Shown here piece by piece: positions 7,847 to 15,827 of a DNA stretch of 64,000 bases. How positions within the stretch are numbered: the first letter of the stretch is position 1; each line of letters begins with the position of its first letter. The position numbers were made by a program, and so were the translations under genes. The notes beneath the pieces were generated by a model. The model had not been told where the DNA came from. It was given only the letters and a program-made list of their open reading frames with translations, and did no database searches. Source of the stretch: HKCCE3408 sp039191215 (GTDB lineage: Bacteria > Pseudomonadota > Alphaproteobacteria > Rhodobacterales > Rhodobacteraceae); NCBI GenBank assembly GCA_039191215.1, contig JBCCXT010000010.1:1-64000 (forward strand), given 5' to 3'.

Positions 7847-8168
7847 TCAAAATCCCCGCAGCGGTCCCAACCAATTTAATCACTTAGTTTGGTTTCGTTT
7901 GATTTCCGCCTCAAGCTGCGCGTCACAAGAATAAGACGCAGGTAACGAGGCGACCGTTTGACGCGCAGCCGGACTGGCCTGCCCCTGAAACTTCCGTCGT
8001 TGGGATGTAGAGTTTGATCAACCTTTCGAAGGAGCAAACAGATGCGAAAGAGCCGTTTCTCCGACCGAAGAGATTTAGATGCGACCAAGCGGTGCCGCTG
8101 CCGCGGCAAGTCTATGCCACCCGTGGCGATGCGATACACAATCGGCACCGATGCGCTTTTTGCTGGCG
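7847..8168. other. Gene-free interval upstream of the photolyase operon
   Basis: About 320 bp between the photolyase start and the oxidoreductase stop. It holds an IS3-like left-end fragment (separate entry). A minus-strand frame ends DAQLEAEIKRNQTK at about 7879, but no start or family match was recognised. The photolyase promoter is presumably here, but no clear -35/-10 pair was found. Confidence 0.45.
7990..8065 (+). mobile_element. Possible IS3-family left-end fragment
   Basis: An AAGGAGCAAACAG ribosome-binding stretch precedes an ATG at 8042 encoding MRKSRFSD, which matches the first residues of many IS3-family OrfA proteins (MRKSRFSDEQII). After eight codons the similarity stops and the frame runs into the antisense of the neighbouring oxidoreductase gene. 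Only the 5' end of an element would therefore remain. The match is short, so chance resemblance is possible. Confidence 0.35.
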
Positions 8169-9509
8169 TTACAGCTCTCGGCCAGCGCGCCATTCCCCCC
8201 ATTTCAGCCGTGCGGTTGCGCCGAGCGGCAGAAAAGGGGGAGGGGGCAGGCGTTTGGGCGCCTCTTGTGCCATCATCCGGGTCAGCGCCTTGGTTTGGCG
8301 GCCCGTAGCCAGATCCGCTGCGCAAAGGCCTGCAAGCGTGCCTTTTACCGTGCCAAGCCCGTTCTGGCAGCAGGCCGCATAAAGCCCCGGCGCCATCTCT
8401 GCGACGACCTGTACGCCGTTGAGGCTGAGGCACAGCCGTCCGCCCCAACGATATTCCATATCGACAGATTTCAGCATGCCAAACCGCGCGGTAAAGGCGC
8501 GGTCATGATCCATTGCGACGCGTTCCAAAAGCTTCGGCCCAGCCTCCAGCCCCTGGTTCAACGTGAAGCGGTTGCGGATGATGATCCGGTCGCCGCCGGT
8601 GCCGGAGATGCGCCGCACCGTTGTGCCCATCGGATCGGAGGGTGTCGCGCCCCAGATCGGTGCCCCGCCGAGGCGCGCGATCTCCTCGGGTGCCAGCGCG
8701 CGGGTCATCGAGGCATAGGTGAAGACATGCATCAACCGCCCGGCGGCGAATCCGAAGCTGTTGAGATGACCGTTAACCGCTAAAATAACGCGCGCGGCTG
8801 TGACCCGCCCTGCCGGCGTTGTCGCCACCCAGTCGCCGTTTTGATCAAGTGCTGTCACGGGGGAGTTTTCGTGGATTGTCAGGCGGTTGCTTGTCATCCC
8901 CGCGGCAATCCCTCGGATGAACTGCGCTGGTTGGATCATCGCCGCGCCTGGCGTGAAGAGCCCGGCTTGATAATAGTCGGTTCCGGTCAGCGCGCGCATC
9001 TGGGCGGCGTCGAGCATCTCATGCGGCTCTCCCATGGCGCTGAGATGGCGGGCATAGCTTTTGTTATGCGCATCACCCTTGGCGGTGGCGGCGGCATTGA
9101 TCTTGCCGGATGGGTGGAAGGCTTCTGCGCTCAGGCCGTATTCGCGGGCCATGTCGGCGGCAAAGGCGATTGCACTGCGATTATCTGAGGTTTGGGTGAT
9201 GTCGTCATCCAACGCGCCGCCATAATCGTCGGATGTCAGGTCATGCGGCAGGTCGATCATGAAGCCCGAATTACGACCCGCCGGGCCGTCACCCAAACGG
9301 CTGGCCTCCAATACGATGATGCGATCGCCGGGGGCGTTTTGGGCCAGGCGGCGCGCCGCGGCAAGGCCCGCAAAGCCTGCGCCGATCACCAACCAATCCG
9401 CCACCTGCGCGCCTTGCAAGGGTTGCGCCGGCGCGGGTTCGGGAAGCAACCGGTTCCAGCCCGCGGGCCCTGGATCACGGGGCAGGTGTTTGACCTTAAT
9501 CTCGGCCAT
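8169..9509 (-). CDS. FAD-dependent amine/amino-acid oxidoreductase (DAO family)
   Basis: 446 aa with an N-terminal Rossmann FAD motif (VIGAGFAGLAAARRL, about residues 41-55) and the DAO-family GRNSGFMIDLP segment near 80. The later MEYRWGGRLCLSLNGV and CCQNGLGTVKGT motifs resemble gamma-glutamylputrescine oxidase (PuuB)-like enzymes, which oxidise secondary or primary amines to imines. The ATG at 9509 shares its A with the TGA of the methyltransferase gene (TGATG), so translation is coupled. It is the last gene of the five-gene operon. In context it may oxidatively demethylate or deaminate the product of the upstream methyltransferase; this is inference. Confidence 0.8.
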   Translation of the reverse strand: MAEIKVKHLPRDPGPAGWNRLLPEPAPAQPLQGAQVADWLVIGAGFAGLAAARRLAQNAPGDRIIVLEASRLGDGPAGRNSGFMIDLPHDLTSDDYGGALDDDITQTSDNRSAIAFAADMAREYGLSAEAFHPSGKINAAATAKGDAHNKSYARHLSAMGEPHEMLDAAQMRALTGTDYYQAGLFTPGAAMIQPAQFIRGIAAGMTSNRLTIHENSPVTALDQNGDWVATTPAGRVTAARVILAVNGHLNSFGFAAGRLMHVFTYASMTRALAPEEIARLGGAPIWGATPSDPMGTTVRRISGTGGDRIIIRNRFTLNQGLEAGPKLLERVAMDHDRAFTARFGMLKSVDMEYRWGGRLCLSLNGVQVVAEMAPGLYAACCQNGLGTVKGTLAGLCAADLATGRQTKALTRMMAQEAPKRLPPPPFLPLGATARLKWGEWRAGREL

Positions 9510-11056
9510 CAATGGGTCTGGTTGAGCGCCTCGGCTGCCGGAATCTCACGTTCCCGCCGGGCGATATAGTCAAGAAGCGCGTCGTTTTTGGCCTCATCAA
9601 GGACCGGTTCTTGGTAGTCGGCCAAAAGCGCGCGGGCCTGGATCAACGCGCGCTCTGTGATCTCGACAGCACCTTCGGCTTGCCATTGCTCGATGGAGTT
9701 ATTGTCGAACATATCGGGCATAAAAAACGCCCGTTGGAAATTTTCCAGCGTATGCGCGTGGCCCAGATAATGCCCGCCCGGCCCGATATCGGCCACCGCG
9801 GCCAGGCCGTCGTCAAAATCGTCCCACTTGATCCCCTCGGCCATCCGGTAGGCCATCGCGCATTGCTCGGCATCGACGATGAACTTCGCGATCGAGCAAT
9901 GCATGCCGGCCTCATTCCAACCGGCCGAATGCCAGATGTAATTGGCACCCGCCATCATCACGGCCTGCAGCGTTGTGGCACTTTCATAACCGGCTTGCGC
10001 ATCGAAGGTTTTCGCCCCGCCGAGCGTGTTGGAGGTGCGCCAGGGAACGCCATAATGGCGCGCCATCTGGCCGATCATGAAATTCATCAAGCTGATCTCT
10101 GGCGTGCCCGCCATCGGCGCGCCGGATTTCATGCTGACGGTTGAAAGGTAATGGCCGTAAATCGCCGGGCAGCCTTTGCGGATTACTTGCGTATAGGCCA
10201 GGGCGGACAAAGCCTCGGCATTCAGTTGCGCGACCGTGGGTGCGACGGAGGCGGGTGTGTTGGCGCCGCCCAGCACAAAGGGCGAGCACAAAACCGGCTG
10301 GTTCTTGCGGCAAAAGGCGCGCATCGCGCCCAGCATGGTTTCGTCCCAGACAAGGGGGGAGTTGCCGTTGCAATTGCCGGTGCAAACGGGGTTCGTTTCC
10401 ATGAATTTCGCGCCGAATAGCAGCGCGCACATCTCCATCACGTCTTCGGCGTTTTTGGGGCTGGTGGTCATGCCCATGAAGGTCTTGTCGGAATGTTTGA
10501 TCGACGAGTAGGTGATGCGCAGATGGCGGTGGCTGATCGGGTGATCCATCGGCTCCACGATGTGGTGGGCGCTTGAATGCAGGCTCGGCAGCATGTGGCT
10601 GAGTTTGTGGAAGGTCGCCAGATCGTCGAGCGTCGGGCCACGGCGCTTATCATCGAGATCGCGAAGATACGGCGCACCGGTCATCGGCACAAAGATTGAA
10701 TGATCCTTGCCAAAGGGCAAATTATTCAGAGGGTTACGCGCGTGGTAGGTGAAGCTGTCGGGGATGGTGGCAATCAAGCCGCGCACCAGACCTCGATCCA
10801 GATACACCGTCTCGCCAACGACCTTTGCGCCCGCTTTGCGCCAATCCTCCAGGGCTATGGGGTCGCGAAAGACAACGCCGACATTCTCCAGGATATGCAT
10901 CGAGGCTGCATCGATCCGTTCGATCTGCGCGCCATCCATCGGCTCCGTCAGCGGCAAGCGTCGTTCGAGCGCGGGCAGCATGGTGAAGTCGCGCGCCTGC
11001 CGGACGGCCTTGCGCGCGCCCCGACCACGGCGGGCGGGTTTTTCCAGTGTTGTCAT
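9509..11056 (-). CDS. MttB-family (trimethylamine methyltransferase-like) protein, non-pyrrolysine
   Basis: 515 aa, collinear with the MttB/COG5598 methyltransferase family, including NNLPFGKDHSIFVPMTGAPY, NPVCTGNCNGNSPLVWDETM, FVLGGANTPASVAPTVAQLN and the TIM-barrel region GGAKTFDAQAGYESATTLQ. There is no in-frame UAG, so it is a non-pyrrolysine homologue. Characterised members of that branch demethylate glycine betaine and other quaternary amines, passing the methyl group to a corrinoid protein. No corrinoid protein or methylcobalamin transferase is encoded in this window. Start overlaps the aldehyde dehydrogenase stop as ATGA. Substrate unknown; a betaine is likely. Confidence 0.85.
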   Translation of the reverse strand: MTTLEKPARRGRGARKAVRQARDFTMLPALERRLPLTEPMDGAQIERIDAASMHILENVGVVFRDPIALEDWRKAGAKVVGETVYLDRGLVRGLIATIPDSFTYHARNPLNNLPFGKDHSIFVPMTGAPYLRDLDDKRRGPTLDDLATFHKLSHMLPSLHSSAHHIVEPMDHPISHRHLRITYSSIKHSDKTFMGMTTSPKNAEDVMEMCALLFGAKFMETNPVCTGNCNGNSPLVWDETMLGAMRAFCRKNQPVLCSPFVLGGANTPASVAPTVAQLNAEALSALAYTQVIRKGCPAIYGHYLSTVSMKSGAPMAGTPEISLMNFMIGQMARHYGVPWRTSNTLGGAKTFDAQAGYESATTLQAVMMAGANYIWHSAGWNEAGMHCSIAKFIVDAEQCAMAYRMAEGIKWDDFDDGLAAVADIGPGGHYLGHAHTLENFQRAFFMPDMFDNNSIEQWQAEGAVEITERALIQARALLADYQEPVLDEAKNDALLDYIARREREIPAAEALNQTH

Positions 11057-12531
11057 GCCACATTATCCCCGTCGGCTGGATCGGTCAGGTCGATCCAGAT
11101 AGTTTTGAGTTCAGTGAATTGGTCATGTGCCGCCAGACCGTTATCGCGCCCGCCAAAGCCCGATTGCTTGTAGCCGCCAAAAGGCGTGGCGATATCGCCT
11201 TCGCCGTAGCAATTCACCGTCACGGTGCCTGCTTGCAACGCGCGCGCCGTGCGGATTGCCTGGCGCGCATTTGCCGTGAAGACACTTGCCGCGAGCCCGT
11301 AATCAGTGGCGTTGGCAAGCTCGATGGCCTCTTCGGTTGAGGCCACTTCTAAGACCCCCAGAATCGGGCCGAAAACCTCGTCTCGGGCAAGCGTGTCGTC
11401 GCGCGTGATGTCATAAATCTTCGGCGCAACAAATGGGCCATCCGGCGCGTCGCCTTTCCGTAAGTAGCTGGCAACCTTGGCACAATGGTCCGCATCGATC
11501 AGTGCGCCCAGATGGTTGGCCGGGTCGAGCGGGTCGCCTGTCTTCCAGTCACGCAGGCGCGCATTGATCCGCTCCATCAGCGGCGCCTTGATCGCTTTGT
11601 GCACGATCAGACGCGATGCGGCCGAGCAATTCTCGCCCATATTCCAGAAGGCCGCGTTAACCACATGTTCGGCCACATGATCCAAGTTTTCGGCATCTTC
11701 TAGAACAATTGCTGGGTTCTTTCCGCCGCATTCCAGCACGACCTTTTTGAGATTGCTTTCGGCGGCGTAATGCAAAAAGCGGCGCCCGGTTTCGGTCGAT
11801 CCGGTGAAGCTGACCATATCGACCTTCATGTGCCGACCCAAAGGCTCACCCACTGATGGGCCGTCGCCCGGCAGCACCTGCAAAACGCCGCGCGGGATGC
11901 CGGCCATATGCGCGACCTCGGCCAGGCGTAGGGCGCTCAGCGTGGTCTGTTCGGCCGGTTTAACGATCACCGAGTTTCCTGCGGCCAAGGCCGGGGCAAT
12001 CTTCCAGGCCATCATCAAAAGCGGGAAATTCCAGGGCAGGACGGCAGCGACCACGCCGATCGGTTCGCGCAGGATCAGCGACAGCGCATCGTCGCCCGAT
12101 GGCCCTGTTTGGTCATAGATCTTGTCGATGGCTTCTGCGTGCCATTTGATCGTGTGGATGACCTCGGGGATGTCGATCATCTCACAATCGCGGATCGGCT
12201 TGCCGCTATCGAGCGATTCCATCACCGCAAATTCCCGACGCCGCCGGGTGATCAGTTTACATAACCGGATCAGCACATCCTTGCGCGCGGCGGGATGCAG
12301 TTTCGACCAGTGGCCCTGGTCGAAGGCCTCACGCGCCTTTTGCACGGCCAGATCGACATCGTCCGCCCCGGCCGTGGCGATCTTGGTCAGCGCCGCTCCC
12401 GTGGCGGGGTTGCGTGTCTCCATCACAGCACCGCTGCCTGCGCGGAATTTCCCGTCAATAAACGGCGCGGCTGGCAGGTCGAGATCATCCGCGATGGCCT
12501 GGTATTCGGCTCGGGTCAGCAGGTCGGTCAT
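11053..12531 (-). CDS. NAD(P)-dependent aldehyde dehydrogenase (PuuC/betaine-aldehyde type)
   Basis: 492 aa, full-length ALDH. The cofactor-binding segment is VLPWNFPLLMMAWKIAPALA (about residues 164-183), the general base Glu is near 267 (LECGGKNP), and the catalytic Cys near 302 lies in GENCSAASR. The ending GGYKQSGFGGRDNGLAAHDQ with FTELKTIWIDL matches the gamma-glutamyl-aminobutyraldehyde dehydrogenase (PuuC) group. It is coupled by ATGA overlaps to the genes on both sides. In a pathway with a DHDPS-family deaminase its substrate could be an aldehyde such as 2-oxoglutarate semialdehyde. That is inferred from analogy to hydroxyproline catabolism and not from active-site residues. Confidence 0.85.
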   Translation of the reverse strand: MTDLLTRAEYQAIADDLDLPAAPFIDGKFRAGSGAVMETRNPATGAALTKIATAGADDVDLAVQKAREAFDQGHWSKLHPAARKDVLIRLCKLITRRRREFAVMESLDSGKPIRDCEMIDIPEVIHTIKWHAEAIDKIYDQTGPSGDDALSLILREPIGVVAAVLPWNFPLLMMAWKIAPALAAGNSVIVKPAEQTTLSALRLAEVAHMAGIPRGVLQVLPGDGPSVGEPLGRHMKVDMVSFTGSTETGRRFLHYAAESNLKKVVLECGGKNPAIVLEDAENLDHVAEHVVNAAFWNMGENCSAASRLIVHKAIKAPLMERINARLRDWKTGDPLDPANHLGALIDADHCAKVASYLRKGDAPDGPFVAPKIYDITRDDTLARDEVFGPILGVLEVASTEEAIELANATDYGLAASVFTANARQAIRTARALQAGTVTVNCYGEGDIATPFGGYKQSGFGGRDNGLAAHDQFTELKTIWIDLTDPADGDNVA

Positions 12532-13427
12532 GCTGTGATCCCTTTGATTGTCGTGGTCATGGTGCGGATCACTTCCTCAAGCTCCCGTCGGTCGTCTTTG
12601 TTGAGCGGCTGCAAGGGCTTGCGTGGTGGGCCCGCGTCGATCCCGCGCATCGTCAGCCCATGTTTGATGCATTGCACGAATTTGCCACCCTGTTCGAGCA
12701 CGCGCATCAGCGGCAGCATCGCCGACATGATCGCGCGGCCCTTGGCAAAATCGCCCGCAACCGCGCAGGCCTGATACAGCGCGATATGCGCCTCGGGCGC
12801 GAAGTTCGATCCTGCGCAGACCCAGCTTCGCGCTCCCCAGGCAAAAAACTCCAGCGCCTGGTCATCCATCCCGCAGCTCAAGCCGATATGCGGGTAATCC
12901 CGCGCTAGCATATGCAGACGGTTGGGATCGCCGGAGCTTTCCTTGATGGCGCAGAAATTTGGTGATCGGCCAAGCCGGTCGAGGCATTCCTCATCCATAT
13001 TCACCGCCATCCGCCCGGGATAATTGTATAACATCACCGGCAGGTTCGCGGCCCGGTCGACGGCAAGCGCGTGCAGCGCAATCTCTCGCCCGGTCGGGTA
13101 GGCATAAGGCGGGGTGGCGATCAAAAGCGCATCGGCGCCGATCTCCTTGGCGGCTTTTGCATAGACGATGCTATCTTCGGTGCGGATCGCGCCGGTGCCC
13201 ACGATCAGCGGCACACGCGTTCCGATCAGCGCCTTTATCCGGCCCATCAACTCGATGCGCTCCTCCATCGACTGGGCGTAGTATTCGCCCGTCGTTCCCG
13301 CCACGATTAGCCCGTGCACACCAGCACCGATCAGATGTTCGACCGTGGCGGCCAAGGCGTCTTCGTTCAGGCTGAAATCAGCATGATAGGGGGTGACAAC
13401 AGGCGTATAAATGCCTTCAAAGCGCAT
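12528..13427 (-). CDS. Dihydrodipicolinate synthase/N-acetylneuraminate lyase family protein
   Basis: 299-aa class I aldolase-type TIM barrel. It shows the GTTGEYY motif (about residues 45-51), the catalytic Tyr in LYNYPGR (near 134) and the Schiff-base Lys in AIKESSGD (near 162). Because the gene sits in a catabolic operon under a GntR regulator, it is probably not the lysine-biosynthetic DapA but a lyase or deaminase such as those acting on pyrroline-4-hydroxy-2-carboxylate or on ketodeoxy acids. Its start overlaps the end of gntR by 11 bp and its stop overlaps the aldehyde dehydrogenase start. Confidence 0.8.
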   Translation of the reverse strand: MRFEGIYTPVVTPYHADFSLNEDALAATVEHLIGAGVHGLIVAGTTGEYYAQSMEERIELMGRIKALIGTRVPLIVGTGAIRTEDSIVYAKAAKEIGADALLIATPPYAYPTGREIALHALAVDRAANLPVMLYNYPGRMAVNMDEECLDRLGRSPNFCAIKESSGDPNRLHMLARDYPHIGLSCGMDDQALEFFAWGARSWVCAGSNFAPEAHIALYQACAVAGDFAKGRAIMSAMLPLMRVLEQGGKFVQCIKHGLTMRGIDAGPPRKPLQPLNKDDRRELEEVIRTMTTTIKGITA

Positions 13428-14121
13428 GGCTGCGGTCCTTCAGAGCGACAACATCGATGGGCAGGGGATCGGGCCGGACGAAGCGTTCCATACGGTCGCG
13501 CGACAGATCCCAATGCTGCAGCGTGATCTCCATCGCAAGGCTCGGCTCTTGCGCCTCAATGGCCGCGATCATCTCATCATGTTGCTGCACGGCCCGCATA
13601 ACAATCAGTTTCTCGGCGGCCGCTTTTGGTCGGTAGAATGTCTGACCCAGCCGGGTGTGATCGATCAGCAATCTGTCAAGGCATGCCATCAGATAGGGGT
13701 TTTCGGCCATCCGCCCGATGGCTGCGTGAAAGCGGTGATTGCTGAGGGCGGCTTCCGTCGCGTCGCCTTTAGCGACCGATTGGCTGAAATCGCGCTGATC
13801 TGCCTTCAACGCGACAAGCTGCGCATGTGTCCGGTTCTCTGCCGCCAAGCGTGCGATATTGGCGTAGATCATCGGCGCGGTTTGGAAAAACGTGCGCAGC
13901 GTCTGGACGTTCATTGACGCGACCGAGGCGCCGCGATTGGCCTCAATCTCCAGGTACCCGTTACCGGCAAGCCGCTGCAGCACCTCGCGCAAGGGGGTGC
14001 GTGACATGCCGTATTCCGCCGACAAGCTCGCCTCATCAAGGGCCGCACCCGGCTCCAGCGCCGTGGTCAGGATCCGGCGTTTGAGATCTTGGTAGCAGAG
14101 CTCTTTGGGGTTCTTAGTCAC
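13417..14121 (-). CDS. GntR-family (FCD domain) transcriptional regulator
   Basis: 234 aa when started at the GTG at 14121. Residues about 5-70 are the winged helix (CYQDLKRRILTTALEPGAAL, then YGMSRTPLREVLQRLAGNGY); residues 80-220 are the all-helical FCD ligand domain with metal-type His residues (NHRFHAAIGRM). The GTG start is chosen because AAGAGGTG precedes it at proper spacing. The in-frame ATG at 14157 would place a palindromic operator candidate inside the gene. First gene of the leftward operon and presumably its regulator, responding to the catabolised amine or a pathway intermediate. Confidence 0.8.
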   Translation of the reverse strand: MTKNPKELCYQDLKRRILTTALEPGAALDEASLSAEYGMSRTPLREVLQRLAGNGYLEIEANRGASVASMNVQTLRTFFQTAPMIYANIARLAAENRTHAQLVALKADQRDFSQSVAKGDATEAALSNHRFHAAIGRMAENPYLMACLDRLLIDHTRLGQTFYRPKAAAEKLIVMRAVQQHDEMIAAIEAQEPSLAMEITLQHWDLSRDRMERFVRPDPLPIDVVALKDRSHAL

Positions 14122-14138
14122 GTGTCGCGCACCTCTTG

Positions 14139-14168
14139 GTGCACATATTGCACACATGTTGTACACAA
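14139..14168. promoter_or_regulatory. GntR operator candidates upstream of the amine-catabolism operon
   Basis: Two short inverted repeats lie side by side: GTGCA-CATAT-TGCAC at 14139-14153 and TTGT-AC-ACAA at 14159-14168. They begin about 18 bp before the GTG start of the GntR gene, where autoregulation would act. TTGT/ACAA half-sites with a short spacer are common for FCD-type GntR regulators. Role inferred from symmetry and position. Confidence 0.4.
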
Positions 14169-14296
14169 TAACAAGCCCCGGCATCGCGCGGTGCCCGATT
14201 GCCCCTTGAAGGCGCAGGCTGGCCTCTCTAGTAAGGCGCAAATTTATGCCCGGGCCGAAGCTGCCCCAGGGCCGCTGCCACACAAGGACGCACGCT

Positions 14297-15622
14297 ATGA
14301 GCATCACCGAGACCCTGAATGAAGGGCTGAAGCGGGCCTATGAGATCACCATCACCGGCGCTGATCTGGAAGCGAAGGTCAATGACAAGCTCACCGAAGC
14401 CCAGCCCGAGATCGAGATGAAGGGCTTTCGCAAGGGCAAGGTGCCGATGCCTTTGCTGAAAAAGCAGTTTGGTCAGCGCCTGATGGGCGAGGCGATGCAG
14501 GAAGCGGTTGATGGCGCGGTGGCGAGCCATCTGGAAGAAAGCGGCGACCGTCCGGCCATGCAGCCCGAGATGAAGATGCTCAACGAGGATTGGAAAGCGG
14601 GCGAGGATATCGTCGTGGCGCTCAGCTATGAGGCGCTGCCAGAGATCCCGGCTGTTGAGTACAAATCGCTGAGCCTGGAGCGTCTGGTTGCCGAAGCGGC
14701 CGATGAAGAGATCAAAGAAGCGCTGGAAAACCTGGCCGAAAACGCCAAAAACTTTGCCACCAAAAAAGGCAAGGCGGCCAAGGGTGATCAGGTCGTGTTT
14801 GACTTTGTCGGCAAGGTCGATGGTGAGGTTTTTGACGGCGGCTCGGCCGAGGATTTCCCACTTGAGCTTGGCTCCGGCAGCTTTATCCCGGGATTTGAGG
14901 ACCAGCTGGTCGGCGTGAAAGCGGGCGAGGAGAAGCCCGTCGAAGTGACCTTCCCTGACGATTACGGCGCTGAGAATCTCGCCGGCAAAGCCGCCGTGTT
15001 CGAATGCGCCATCAAGGAAGTGAAAAAGCCCGCCAAGGCCAAGATCGATGACGAACTGGCGACGAAATTTGGTGCCGAGAATCTCGATGCTCTGAAAGAC
15101 CAAATCGCCGATCGACTGAAGTCAGAATACGCCGGCGCCGCGCGCCAGGTTCTCAAGCGCCAGCTTCTCGACCAGCTTGATGAGCAGGTAAAGTTCGATC
15201 TGCCGCCTAGCCTGGTTGATGCCGAAGCGGGCCAGATCGCGCACCAGCTTTGGCATGAAGAGAACCCGGATGTCGAAAGCCACGACCATCCCGAGATTGA
15301 AGCGACCGATGAGCACCGCGCGCTGGCGGAGCGCCGGGTGCGGCTGGGCCTTTTGCTGGCCGAGCTGGGTCAGAAGAACGAAATCGAAGTGACCGATGCC
15401 GAGATGAGCCAGGCCGTCATGGCCCAGGCGCGGCAATATCCCGGCCAAGAGCGCGCGTTTTTTGAATTCGTGCAGAAGAACCAGGGCGCCCAGCAGCAAC
15501 TGCGCGCGCCGATCTTCGAGGATAAGGTCGTCGACTTCATCTGCGAGGCTGCGGGGGTGTCCGAAAAGACCGTCAGCAAAGACGAATTGAAAACGGCCGT
15601 CGACGCGCTCGAAGAAGACTAA
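14297..15622 (+). CDS. tig: Trigger factor (ribosome-associated chaperone and prolyl isomerase)
   Basis: 441 aa. The N-terminal ribosome-binding domain contains KGFRKGKVPMPLLKKQFGQR (about residues 42-61), close to the GFRxGKxP signature. The FKBP-type PPIase domain (about 160-245) contains GDQVVFDFVGKVDGEVFDGG and GSFIPGFEDQLVGVKAGEEK. The rest is the helical C-terminal arm domain. It binds near the ribosome exit tunnel and assists folding of nascent chains. The ATG at 14297 has AAGGA about nine bases upstream and gives the standard N-terminus; an in-frame extension upstream is not conserved-looking. It is transcribed on its own, divergent from the GntR operon. Confidence 0.95.
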   Translation: MSITETLNEGLKRAYEITITGADLEAKVNDKLTEAQPEIEMKGFRKGKVPMPLLKKQFGQRLMGEAMQEAVDGAVASHLEESGDRPAMQPEMKMLNEDWKAGEDIVVALSYEALPEIPAVEYKSLSLERLVAEAADEEIKEALENLAENAKNFATKKGKAAKGDQVVFDFVGKVDGEVFDGGSAEDFPLELGSGSFIPGFEDQLVGVKAGEEKPVEVTFPDDYGAENLAGKAAVFECAIKEVKKPAKAKIDDELATKFGAENLDALKDQIADRLKSEYAGAARQVLKRQLLDQLDEQVKFDLPPSLVDAEAGQIAHQLWHEENPDVESHDHPEIEATDEHRALAERRVRLGLLLAELGQKNEIEVTDAEMSQAVMAQARQYPGQERAFFEFVQKNQGAQQQLRAPIFEDKVVDFICEAAGVSEKTVSKDELKTAVDALEED

Positions 15623-15827
15623 GCCCGCGCGCTTCGCTTCAATCGACATAAAAAATCACGCGGATCGCCGTTTTGCGGCCTGCTTTTCCTATCCTTATGC
15701 GTATGCGCAGCCTATCGTAGTGGCGTGTTCTGTGCGGGGCTCCAGAGCCGTTTGAGTAGCGAATGACAGCGTATCGCCTTTGGCCGTGCGGACCTGATCG
15801 TAAGTTATCGACCCTGGGAGGGTTCCT

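Noticed and set aside
8009..8019. AGAGTTTGATC, the sequence at the 5' end of 16S rRNA genes
   Set aside because: No rRNA sequence follows; the stretch continues into an IS-like leader and an antisense of the oxidoreductase. A chance match.
14228..15103. Minus-strand open frame (291 codons) opposite the trigger factor gene
   Set aside because: Antisense of a highly conserved gene; no ribosome-binding site or motif.
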